From Paracoccaceae bacterium (GTDB taxonomy: Bacteria > Pseudomonadota > Alphaproteobacteria > Rhodobacterales > Rhodobacteraceae), in the NCBI GenBank assembly GCA_026419405.1, contig JANZZL010000027.1, positions 1-41,138 on the forward strand: a DNA stretch of 41,138 nt. The letters are read 5' to 3'. The position numbers were made by a program, and so were the translations under genes. Under the pieces are notes generated by a model. That model searched no databases. It worked only from the letters and a program-made list of their open reading frames with translations, and was not told the DNA's origin. Positions within the stretch are counted from its first letter, which is position 1. Each line of letters opens with the position of its first letter. This document shows, piece after piece, positions 25,177-33,461 of this stretch.

Positions 25177-26646
25177 GTGAGGGAGCCGCGGTTGCCGTTG
25201 CGATCGGGTCTGCTTCGTGCCGCCCTCCTGTCCGCGGTGATCGCCGGGGCGGCCGAGGCACAGGAGCCGGGCGAGATCATCGTCAAGCAGTACGACGATG
25301 GCGGCGTCTACGAGGGCACCTTCAAGAACGGCCTCCAGCACGGGCGCGGCACCTACCGGCTGCCGAACGGCTACGAATACACGGGCGAATGGATCGAGGG
25401 CGAGATCCGCGGCCAGGGGATCGCGCGCTATCCCAACGGCTCGGTCTACGAGGGCGAGTTCGCGCTCGGCAAGCCCGAGGGCTTCGGCAAGATCACCTTC
25501 GCCGACGGCGGCACCTACGAGGGCGAGTGGAACGACGGCCGCATCGAGGGTCAGGGCCGGGCGGTCTATGCCAACGGCGTGGTCTACGAGGGCGGCTTCG
25601 TGAATGCCGAGCACCACGGCCGCGGCACGATGACCAGCCCGAACGGCTACCGTTACGAAGGCGACTGGGTGATGGGCGTGAAGGAGGGAAAGGGCAAGAT
25701 CACCTATCCCGACGGATCGACCTACGAGGGCGACATGCTGGCCGGCGACCGTGCCGGGCAGGGCACGCTGCGGATGCCCGACGGGCTCGTCTACCAGGGC
25801 TCGTGGCAGAACGGCCAGATCAACGGCGAAGGCACGCTCACCCAGGCCAACGGCGATGTCTACCAGGGCACCTTCGTCAACGGCCAGCGCGAGGGCCGCG
25901 GGCGGGTCGCCTACGGCAACGGCGACATCTACGAGGGCGAGTTCAAGGCCGACCGCCGCCACGGCCAGGGCACCTTCCGGGGCGCCGACGGCTACGTCTA
26001 CGAGGGCACCTGGGTCGAGGGGCAGATCTCGGGCCAGGGAACCGCCCGCTACCCCGACGGGGCGGTCTACGAGGGAACCTTCCGCGACGGCCTCGCCGAC
26101 GGATTCGGCAAGATCACCTATGCCGACGGCTCCTCCTACGAGGGCGAGTGGAAGGCGGGGGTGATCGAGGGCAAGGGCATCGCCCGCTATCCCGGCGGCC
26201 TCGTCTACGAGGGGGAGTTCCTCGCGGGCAAGAACCACGGCCAGGGAACCATGACCTCGCCCGACGGCTACCGCTACGAGGGGCAGTGGCTCGACGGGCT
26301 CAGGCACGGCCAGGGAAAGGCCACCTATCCCGACGGCAGCGTCTATGTCGGCGGCTTTGTCGCCGGCCAGCGCGAGGGCCGCGGCGAGCTGACGATGCCC
26401 GACGGCTTCCGCTACGTCGGCCAGTGGAAGGGCGGCGAGATCGAGGGCTCGGGCACCGCGACCTATGCCAACGGCGACGTCTACGAGGGCTACTTCCTCG
26501 ACGGCAAGCGCCAGGGCCAGGGCACGATGCGCTACGCCACCGGCGAGATCGTCAGCGGCCAGTGGCGCGACGGGCTTCTGGTGCAGACCGCCTCCTCGAG
26601 CACGCCGGCCACGGCCACGACCCCGGCCACGGAAGCGAGCAACTGA
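25177..26646 (+). CDS. Secreted MORN-repeat protein
   Basis: The protein has 489 residues from a GTG at 25177. A Sec signal peptide (residues about 1-29, ending in AEAQ) is followed by 18 complete 23-residue MORN repeats (residues 45-458; core Y-E-G-x-[FW]-x2-G-x4-G-x-G) and a partial 19th. The tail is Thr/Ala-rich. MORN arrays form long beta-hairpin rods that bind lipids or proteins; an export signal places this one in the periplasm or on the outer membrane. Repeats 10-18 match repeats 1-9 in order, which shows a block duplication. It is convergent with the photolyase gene (26-base gap). No enzymatic domain is visible, so it is probably a scaffold or membrane-binding protein. Confidence 0.92.
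   Translation: MREPRLPLRSGLLRAALLSAVIAGAAEAQEPGEIIVKQYDDGGVYEGTFKNGLQHGRGTYRLPNGYEYTGEWIEGEIRGQGIARYPNGSVYEGEFALGKPEGFGKITFADGGTYEGEWNDGRIEGQGRAVYANGVVYEGGFVNAEHHGRGTMTSPNGYRYEGDWVMGVKEGKGKITYPDGSTYEGDMLAGDRAGQGTLRMPDGLVYQGSWQNGQINGEGTLTQANGDVYQGTFVNGQREGRGRVAYGNGDIYEGEFKADRRHGQGTFRGADGYVYEGTWVEGQISGQGTARYPDGAVYEGTFRDGLADGFGKITYADGSSYEGEWKAGVIEGKGIARYPGGLVYEGEFLAGKNHGQGTMTSPDGYRYEGQWLDGLRHGQGKATYPDGSVYVGGFVAGQREGRGELTMPDGFRYVGQWKGGEIEGSGTATYANGDVYEGYFLDGKRQGQGTMRYATGEIVSGQWRDGLLVQTASSSTPATATTPATEASN
25309..26550 (+). repeat. 18 MORN-coding units arranged as a duplicated nine-unit block
   Basis: Each unit is 69 bp. The first nine units occupy 25309-25929 and the second nine 25930-26550. Distinctive units recur nine places apart: GFGKIT-[FY]-ADG in units 3 and 12, TMTSP-[ND]-GYR in 5 and 14, the MPDG unit in 7 and 16, and the ANGDV unit in 8 and 17. 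Confidence 0.85.
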
Positions 26647-26672
26647 GCCGCAGCCGCGAGGCGGGCCGAGGG

Positions 26673-28199
26673 TCAGACCGGCTCGCCCCGCGCCAGCCGT
26701 CCGAGCAGCCGTTCGGCGCCCGCGAGCACCTCGCGCCGTCTGGACTCGTCCATCCGGTCCCACGTCCGGTACATCTGCACCATGCGGGGGTTGCGCTCGA
26801 AGCGGGCGCGGTGCCGGTCGAGGAAATGCCAGTAGAGCAGGTTGAACGGGCAGGCCGCCGCGCCCGTGCGCGCCGTCACGTCGTAGGCGCAGCCATCGCA
26901 GTAGTCGGACATCCGGTCGATGTAGGCCCCCGACGCCACGTAGGGCTTCGAGGCCACGATGCCGCCGTCGGCGAACTGGCTCATGCCCACCGTGTTCGGC
27001 GCCTCGACCCATTCGTAGGCATCGGCGTAGACCGAGAGATACCATTCGTGGACCTCGTGCGGATCCACGCCCGCCAGAAGCGCAAAGTTGCCGGCGACCA
27101 TCAGGCGCTGGATGTGGTGGGCATAGGCCTCGTCGCGCGTCTGTCCGACCACCTCGGCCACGCAGCGCATCCGCGTCGGGGCGCCCCAGTAGAAGGCGGG
27201 CAGCCGCGCCGTGTGCTTCAGGACGTTCCGGCGCGGGTAGTCCGGGCCCTCGAGGAAATAGATGCCGCGCACGAATTCCCGCCAGCCGATGATCTGGCGG
27301 ATGAAGCCCTCCACCGCGTTGATCGGCGCGGCCCCCGCCTTCCAGGCGGCCTCCGCCGCGAGGCAGACCTCGAGCGGGTCGAGCAGCCCCGCGTTGAGAT
27401 AGGGCGAGATGACCGAATGGCAGAGGAACCGGTGCCCGGCGAGCATCGCGTCCTGATAGTCGCCGAACCCCGGCAGGGAATGACGGAGGAAATGCGCCAG
27501 CGCCCGGCGCGCCTCGCCGCGGTCGGTGGCGAAGGTGAACGGCCGCAGCCTGCCGAAGTTGCCGCCGAAGCGTGCCGCGACGAGGTCGAGGACCTCCTCG
27601 ACCGTGTCGTCCGGCGGGAACGCGAGCGGCCCGACACAGGCGATGTCCGCCGGCGCCCGCCTGCGGTTCTCGTGATCGAAGTTCCACCTCCCCCCGGCGG
27701 GTTCGCCCCCTTCCATCAGCAGGCCGGTCCGGCGGCGCATCTCGCGGTAGAAGTGCTCCATCCGCAGGACCTTGCGGCCCCCGGCCCAGGCGCGGAACTC
27801 GGCCTCGGAGCAGAGGAACCGGTCGTCCTCGAACTGCCGCACCGGAACCGGCAGGTTCTCGAGAAGCCGGATCAGCCGCCATTCTCCCGGCCGCGTCGCC
27901 AGGACCTCGCGCGCGCCGCACTCCGCCGCGCGGCGGAGAAGCTCGCCGGGGATGGAGCCGGCGTTGTCGGGATCATCGAGCCGGGTGTAGGCGACGCGCC
28001 AGCCGCTGCCTTCCAGCTCGCGCGCGAACTTGCGCATCGCCGCGAAGAGGAAGGCGATCTTCTTGGGGTGGTGCCGGACATAGCTCGCCTCGTCCATCAC
28101 CTCGGCCATGACCACGAGGTCGCTGTCGCGGTCGGCCGCCTGCAGCGCCGCCACGTTCGGCGAGAGCTGGTCGCCGAGGACGAGGACGAGGCGGGTCAC
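26673..28199 (-). CDS. Iron-sulfur bacterial cryptochrome/(6-4) photolyase
   Basis: The protein has 508 residues and matches the FeS-BCP/CryPro group typified by Agrobacterium PhrB (about 507 residues). The four cluster cysteines are Cys346, Cys434, Cys437 and Cys450, with spacings 88, 3 and 13 identical to those of PhrB. LVLVLGDQLS is the N-terminal antenna-domain start, and the FAD-binding region includes MSQFADGG and NLLYWHF. It repairs (6-4) photoproducts with blue light using FAD and probably a lumazine antenna. Two adjacent GTG codons (28202, 28199) can start it. The second gives a 4-base GTGA overlap with the upstream SDR gene and is preferred. Confidence 0.93.
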   Translation of the reverse strand: MTRLVLVLGDQLSPNVAALQAADRDSDLVVMAEVMDEASYVRHHPKKIAFLFAAMRKFARELEGSGWRVAYTRLDDPDNAGSIPGELLRRAAECGAREVLATRPGEWRLIRLLENLPVPVRQFEDDRFLCSEAEFRAWAGGRKVLRMEHFYREMRRRTGLLMEGGEPAGGRWNFDHENRRRAPADIACVGPLAFPPDDTVEEVLDLVAARFGGNFGRLRPFTFATDRGEARRALAHFLRHSLPGFGDYQDAMLAGHRFLCHSVISPYLNAGLLDPLEVCLAAEAAWKAGAAPINAVEGFIRQIIGWREFVRGIYFLEGPDYPRRNVLKHTARLPAFYWGAPTRMRCVAEVVGQTRDEAYAHHIQRLMVAGNFALLAGVDPHEVHEWYLSVYADAYEWVEAPNTVGMSQFADGGIVASKPYVASGAYIDRMSDYCDGCAYDVTARTGAAACPFNLLYWHFLDRHRARFERNPRMVQMYRTWDRMDESRRREVLAGAERLLGRLARGEPV

Positions 28200-28861
28200 C
28201 ACGGCACCTCCCTGCCGGCCCAGTCGTAGAACCCGCCGCTGCCGGCGGCGCTGAGGCGGTCGATCACCGCAAGGATGTGCCCGGCCGCCACCTCCGGTGC
28301 GACCGCGGGGTGCCGCCCCAGGTAGCGTTCGGTGAATCGGGTCCGAACCGTGCCGGGATGGAGCGCCGCAATGACGGCCTCGGGATGCGTCCGCGCGATC
28401 TCGATCGCCGCGGTCCTGAGAAGCTGGTTCAGCGCCGCCTTCGACGCCCGGTAGGAATACCAGCCGCCCAGCCGGTTGTCCCCGATCGAACCGACGCGGG
28501 CGGAGAGCGCGGCGAACACCGCGCGCCGGTTCCGCGGCAGAAGCCGCAGCGCGTGCTTGAGCACCAGGATCGGGCCGATGGCGTTCAGCCGGAACTGGCC
28601 GACCAGCGCCTCCGGCGTGACCGCGCGCAGCGACTTCTCGGGCCCCGCACCCGCGATCTCAAGCGCCCCGGTGGCGACGAGGATCAGGTCGAACGGCCCG
28701 TCGAGCGCGGCAAGGGCGGCCGAGACCGAGGCCTCGTCGGTGACGTCAAGCCCGTTCTCCGACCGCGACAGCCGCACCACCTCGGCCCCCGTGCCCGCCA
28801 GCGCCTCGGCCACTGCCCGCCCGATCCCGCCGGAAGCGCCGACCACGAGTGCCCGTTCCAT
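28196..28861 (-). CDS. Short-chain dehydrogenase/reductase
   Basis: The protein has 221 residues, a classical SDR. The dinucleotide motif GASGGIG (residues 8-14) and catalytic YSYRASK (Tyr, Lys) are present, as are the NAIG and LHPGTVRT segments. The C-terminal ending FYDWAGREVPW is characteristic of the C-factor-like subgroup. It is an NAD(P)-dependent cytoplasmic oxidoreductase of unknown substrate. Its TGA overlaps the photolyase start by 4 bases, so the two genes are co-translated; this pairing suggests a link to light or photooxidative stress but does not identify the substrate. Confidence 0.92.
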   Translation of the reverse strand: MERALVVGASGGIGRAVAEALAGTGAEVVRLSRSENGLDVTDEASVSAALAALDGPFDLILVATGALEIAGAGPEKSLRAVTPEALVGQFRLNAIGPILVLKHALRLLPRNRRAVFAALSARVGSIGDNRLGGWYSYRASKAALNQLLRTAAIEIARTHPEAVIAALHPGTVRTRFTERYLGRHPAVAPEVAAGHILAVIDRLSAAGSGGFYDWAGREVPW

Positions 28862-28940
28862 GCCACCCTCCTCCGCGCCCGCCAGCTAGCGGCCGGGGAG
28901 CGAACGTCAAATTCCGGCTTCCCTTTTCGGCGACCGCCCG

Positions 28941-28946
28941 TATAGT
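28941..28946 (+). promoter_or_regulatory. Possible -10 element of the leu leader/leuA transcript
   Basis: TATAGT matches TATAAT at 5 of 6 positions. It lies only 8 bases before the leader ATG at 28955, so a start there would give an almost leaderless leader peptide. No good -35 is present at 16-18 bases. It is listed for completeness. Confidence 0.3.
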
Positions 28947-28954
28947 CCCGCGCC

Positions 28955-29041
28955 ATGACGGGGACCGCAGACATCGCGCGCATCCGGGGCATCCGCCCCG
29001 CGACAGGCCCTGCCCTGCTCCTTCTCCTTAGCCGCCTCTGA
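28955..29041 (+). CDS. Leucine-rich leader peptide of leuA (attenuation)
   Basis: A 28-codon ORF ends 76 bases before leuA: it begins MTGTADIARIRGIR and ends LLLLLSRL. Codons 21-25 are five consecutive leucine codons (CTG CTC CTT CTC CTT, 29015-29029), and a sixth leucine follows at codon 28. This is the standard design of an amino-acid attenuation leader: ribosomes stall when leucyl-tRNA is scarce and alter downstream folding. Just after the stop, GGGCGC (29053-29058) can pair with GCGCCC (29078-29083), which could be part of the switching structure. No T-run follows, so control might be at leuA translation rather than classical termination. It is too short to appear in most gene calls. Confidence 0.8.
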   Translation: MTGTADIARIRGIRPATGPALLLLLSRL

Positions 29042-29117
29042 GCGTGCCCCCTGGGCGCGACCGCTCGGAGGTAGACAGCGCCCGTGGCCAGCTAGGGAAA
29101 GACGAGGATAGAGACCC

Positions 29118-30695
29118 ATGACCGCCAAGCCCGAACAGGACCGCGTCCTGATCTTCGACACGACGCTGCGCGACGGCGAGCAGTCGCCCGGGGCGACGAT
29201 GACGCACGAGGAGAAGCTCGAGATCGCCGAGCTGCTCGACGAGATGGGCGTCGACATCATCGAGGCGGGCTTCCCGATCGCCTCCGAGGGCGATTTCGCC
29301 GCCGTCTCCGAAATCGCCCGGCGCACGCGCAACGCGGTGATCTGCGGCCTCGCGCGCGCGAACTTCAAGGACATCGATCGCTGCTGGGAGGCGGTGCGCC
29401 ACGCCCGGCGCCCGCGCATCCACACCTTCATCGGAACCTCGCCGCTGCACCGCGCCATTCCGAACCTCGACAAGGAGCAGATGGCCGAACGCATCCACGA
29501 GACGGTGACGCATGCCCGCAACCTCTGCGACGACGTCCAGTGGTCGCCGATGGACGCCACCCGGACCGAGCACGACTACCTCTGCCGGGTGGTGGAGATC
29601 GCCATCCGGGCCGGCGCGACGACGATCAACATCCCCGACACGGTGGGCTACACCTACCCGCGCGAGAGCGCCAACCTGATCCGCATGCTGCGCGAGCGCG
29701 TGCCCGGCGCCGACGAGATCACCTTCGCCACCCACTGCCACAACGACCTCGGCATGGCGACGGCGAACGCGCTCGCCGCCGTGGAGGCCGGGGCGCGGCA
29801 GATCGAGTGCACGATCAACGGCCTCGGCGAGCGCGCCGGCAACACCGCGCTCGAGGAAGTGGTCATGGCGATGAAGGTGCGCAACGACATCCTGCCCTTC
29901 CGCACCGGCATCGACACCACGAAGATCATCAACATCTCGCGCCGGGTCTCGACCGTCTCGGGCTTTCCGGTCCAGTTCAACAAGGCGATCGTGGGCAAGA
30001 ACGCCTTCGCGCACGAGTCGGGCATCCACCAGGACGGGATGCTGAAGAACGCCGAGACCTTCGAGATCATGCGGCCCTCCGACATCGGGCTGAAGCAGAC
30101 GAACCTCGTCATGGGCAAGCACTCGGGGCGCGCCGCGCTGCGGGCGAAGCTTGCCGAGCTCGGCTACGAGCTGGCCGACAACCAGCTCAACGACGTCTTC
30201 GTGCGGTTCAAGGCGCTGGCCGACCGCAAGAAGGAGGTCTACGACGACGACCTGATCGCGCTGATGAAGGACAGCGCGGTGAACACGGGGAACGACTTCC
30301 TGCAGGTCAAGTTCCTCCGCGTGATCTGCGGCACCGAGGCGCCGCAGTCGGCCGACCTGATCCTGTCGGTCGACGGGGTGGAGCACCACGTCACCGCCCA
30401 GGGCGACGGCCCGGTCGATGCCACCTTCAAGGCGGTGCGCATGGTCTATCCGAACAACGCGCGGCTCGAGCTCTACCAGGTCCATGCCGTGACCGAGGGC
30501 ACCGATGCCCAGGCCACCGTCAGCGTGCGTCTCGAGGAGGAGGGCCGGATCGCCACCGGACAGGCCGCCGACACCGACACGGTGGTCGCCTCGGCCAAGG
30601 CCTATGTCAACGCGCTGAACCGACTCATCGTGCGCCGGCAGAAGTCCGACCCTGACGCCGACATCAAGCAGGTGAGCTACAAGGACGCGGGCTGA
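29118..30695 (+). CDS. leuA: 2-isopropylmalate synthase
   Basis: The protein has 525 residues. It condenses acetyl-CoA with 2-ketoisovalerate, the committed step of leucine synthesis. DTTLRDGEQSPG (from Asp14) begins the catalytic barrel, metal ligands include His206 and His208 in THCHND, and the GERAGNTALEE loop is present. The C-terminal part (about 390-525) is the regulatory LeuA dimer domain, so leucine feedback is expected. The ribosome site GAGGA lies 9 bases before the ATG. A leucine leader peptide precedes it. The mre operon follows after a 236-base gap. Confidence 0.98.
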   Translation: MTAKPEQDRVLIFDTTLRDGEQSPGATMTHEEKLEIAELLDEMGVDIIEAGFPIASEGDFAAVSEIARRTRNAVICGLARANFKDIDRCWEAVRHARRPRIHTFIGTSPLHRAIPNLDKEQMAERIHETVTHARNLCDDVQWSPMDATRTEHDYLCRVVEIAIRAGATTINIPDTVGYTYPRESANLIRMLRERVPGADEITFATHCHNDLGMATANALAAVEAGARQIECTINGLGERAGNTALEEVVMAMKVRNDILPFRTGIDTTKIINISRRVSTVSGFPVQFNKAIVGKNAFAHESGIHQDGMLKNAETFEIMRPSDIGLKQTNLVMGKHSGRAALRAKLAELGYELADNQLNDVFVRFKALADRKKEVYDDDLIALMKDSAVNTGNDFLQVKFLRVICGTEAPQSADLILSVDGVEHHVTAQGDGPVDATFKAVRMVYPNNARLELYQVHAVTEGTDAQATVSVRLEEEGRIATGQAADTDTVVASAKAYVNALNRLIVRRQKSDPDADIKQVSYKDAG

Positions 30696-30857
30696 CGGCC
30701 GCGAGCATCCGGGGCGGCGGTTCGATTCCTGCTCGGATCGCCCCCCATCGCGGCAGTTCCACGGCCTCTTCCGCAGCAGATGTGCAAGAATCGGTCGCCG
30801 GCGGGAACGTGCCGGGATCCCGGCCGCCCGCCCCTTCCGCCGCGGGCCCGTGTTCTC

Positions 30858-31969
<1,112 letters not shown>

Positions 31970-31990
31970 CGCCCTGACGGGGGAGGTCCC

Positions 31991-32929
31991 GTGGCCCGCG
32001 ACCGGCAGAACAGCGAGGAATTCGTCCGCCCCCTCCGCCGCCTCCTGGTGGCATGCCTCGTCCTGTTCCTGGTCGGGCTGTTCCTCGTCTGGCGGATCGA
32101 CAGCCCCCGCGTCGAGCGGCTGCGCGTCGCGATCGTGGACCGCGTCGTGCCGAGCTTCGACTGGGCGCTCACGCCGTTCACCAAGATCGCCGACATGGTC
32201 GATGCGTTCCAGAGCTACGCCAGCCTCTACGAGCAGAACCAGGAGCTGCGGCGCGAGCTCCAGCAGATGCGGGCCTGGCGCGAGACCGCCCTGCAGCTCG
32301 ATCAGCGCAATGCGCGCCTGCTCGACCTCAACAACGTCCGGCTCGACCCGCAGCTGACCTTCGTGACCGGCGTCGTCATGGCCGACGTGGGCTCGCCGTT
32401 CCGCCAGTCGGTGCTGCTCAACGTCGGCGCGCGCGACGGCATCCAGGATGGCTGGGCCACGATGGACGGGCTCGGCCTCGTCGGGCGGATCGCGGGGGTC
32501 GGTCAGACGACCTCGCGCGTCATCCTCCTGACCGATTCGAACAGCCGCCTGCCGGTCACGATCCAGCCCTCGGGGCAGCGGGCCCTGCTGACCGGCGACA
32601 ACTCGGCCGCCCCGCCGATCGAGTTCCTGGAGAATCCCGACATGGTCCGCCCCGGCGACCGCGTCGTCAGTTCGGGCGACAGCGGTGTCTTCCCCGCCGG
32701 GCTGCTCGTCGGTCAGGTCGCGGAGGGCACGGACGGGCGGCTGCGGGTGCGGCTGGCGGCCGATTACGAACGGCTCGACTTCCTGCGCGTCCTGCGCGCC
32801 CGCCCGGTCGAGCGGATCGCCGATCCGGGCCAGCTTCTCGTGCCGCCCGTGCCGTTCGGCTCCGAAGCGCTGGCCGCAGAGCCCGAGCCGCCGGAGGCGC
32901 CGGCGCAGGACGGGGGCAGCGGTGGCTGA
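31991..32929 (+). CDS. mreC: Rod shape-determining protein MreC
   Basis: The protein has 312 residues from a GTG at 31991 with GGGAGG 4 bases upstream. A basic cytoplasmic tail is followed by one transmembrane helix (about residues 18-36, LLVACLVLFLVGLFLVW), a coiled-coil segment (about 75-105) and the two beta domains of MreC, including the GWATMDGLGLVGRIAGVG and RPGDRVVSSGDSGVFPAGLLVG strands. It links MreB filaments to periplasmic PBP2. Its 3' end overlaps mreD by 8 bases. A proline/alanine-rich C-terminal tail (about 290-312) is not conserved. Confidence 0.96.
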   Translation: MARDRQNSEEFVRPLRRLLVACLVLFLVGLFLVWRIDSPRVERLRVAIVDRVVPSFDWALTPFTKIADMVDAFQSYASLYEQNQELRRELQQMRAWRETALQLDQRNARLLDLNNVRLDPQLTFVTGVVMADVGSPFRQSVLLNVGARDGIQDGWATMDGLGLVGRIAGVGQTTSRVILLTDSNSRLPVTIQPSGQRALLTGDNSAAPPIEFLENPDMVRPGDRVVSSGDSGVFPAGLLVGQVAEGTDGRLRVRLAADYERLDFLRVLRARPVERIADPGQLLVPPVPFGSEALAAEPEPPEAPAQDGGSGG

Positions 32930-33461
32930 TCCGATCGCGCTCAGGGTCTGGTCCGGGCGCGGCATCTATCTCGCCGTCGCGGCCGCGGTGATCTTCGTGC
33001 GGCTGCTGCCGTTCGACAGCCGCCCCGGCGACCTGCCGGCACCCGACCTGCTGCTTGCGGTCACCGCGGCCTGGGTCCTGCGCCGGCCCGCCCATGTTCC
33101 TGTCGGGCTGATCGCGGCGGTGTTCCTCGTCTGCGACATGCTCTTCCTGCGCCCGCCCGGGCTCTGGACCCTGTTCGTCGTGCTGGCCACCGAGTTCCTG
33201 CGCGCGCGCGAGGGGCTGGCCCGCGAGCTGACCTTCCTGCTGGAATGGGCGCTGGTGGGGGCCGTGCTCATTGCCGCCACGCTCGGCGAAAGCCTGATCC
33301 TGACGGTCTTCCTCGTGCCATCGGCCTCGGTCGGGGTTGCGCTCCTGCACACGCTCGTCACACTCCTCGTCTACCCGCTGGTGGTCGCGGCCCTGCGCTT
33401 CGGTCTCGGCCTGCGCCGCGCCGCCCCGGGCGAGATCGACGCGCTCGGGAGGCGCCTGTGA
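32922..33461 (+). CDS. mreD: Rod shape-determining protein MreD
   Basis: The protein has 179 residues from a GTG that overlaps the mreC end by 8 bases. It is hydrophobic with about five transmembrane segments, beginning with GIYLAVAAAVIFVRLLPF; LLAVTAAWVLRRP and VGLIAAVFLVCDMLFLRPPGLWTL match the MreD family. It is an inner-membrane part of the elongasome. Its stop overlaps the mrdA start (GTGA). The frame is open far upstream inside mreC, but only this start fits the family length. Confidence 0.92.
   Translation: MADPIALRVWSGRGIYLAVAAAVIFVRLLPFDSRPGDLPAPDLLLAVTAAWVLRRPAHVPVGLIAAVFLVCDMLFLRPPGLWTLFVVLATEFLRAREGLARELTFLLEWALVGAVLIAATLGESLILTVFLVPSASVGVALLHTLVTLLVYPLVVAALRFGLGLRRAAPGEIDALGRRL

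Noticed and set aside
25309-26550. Tandem DNA repeats considered as a CRISPR array or satellite
   Set aside because: The units are in-frame 69-bp MORN codons without identical repeats alternating with unique spacers.
25114-27921. Open frame of about 935 codons on the minus strand across the MORN and photolyase genes
   Set aside because: It is periodic only because it mirrors the 69-bp MORN units, and its other part is a shifted frame of the photolyase. There is no ribosome site or domain.
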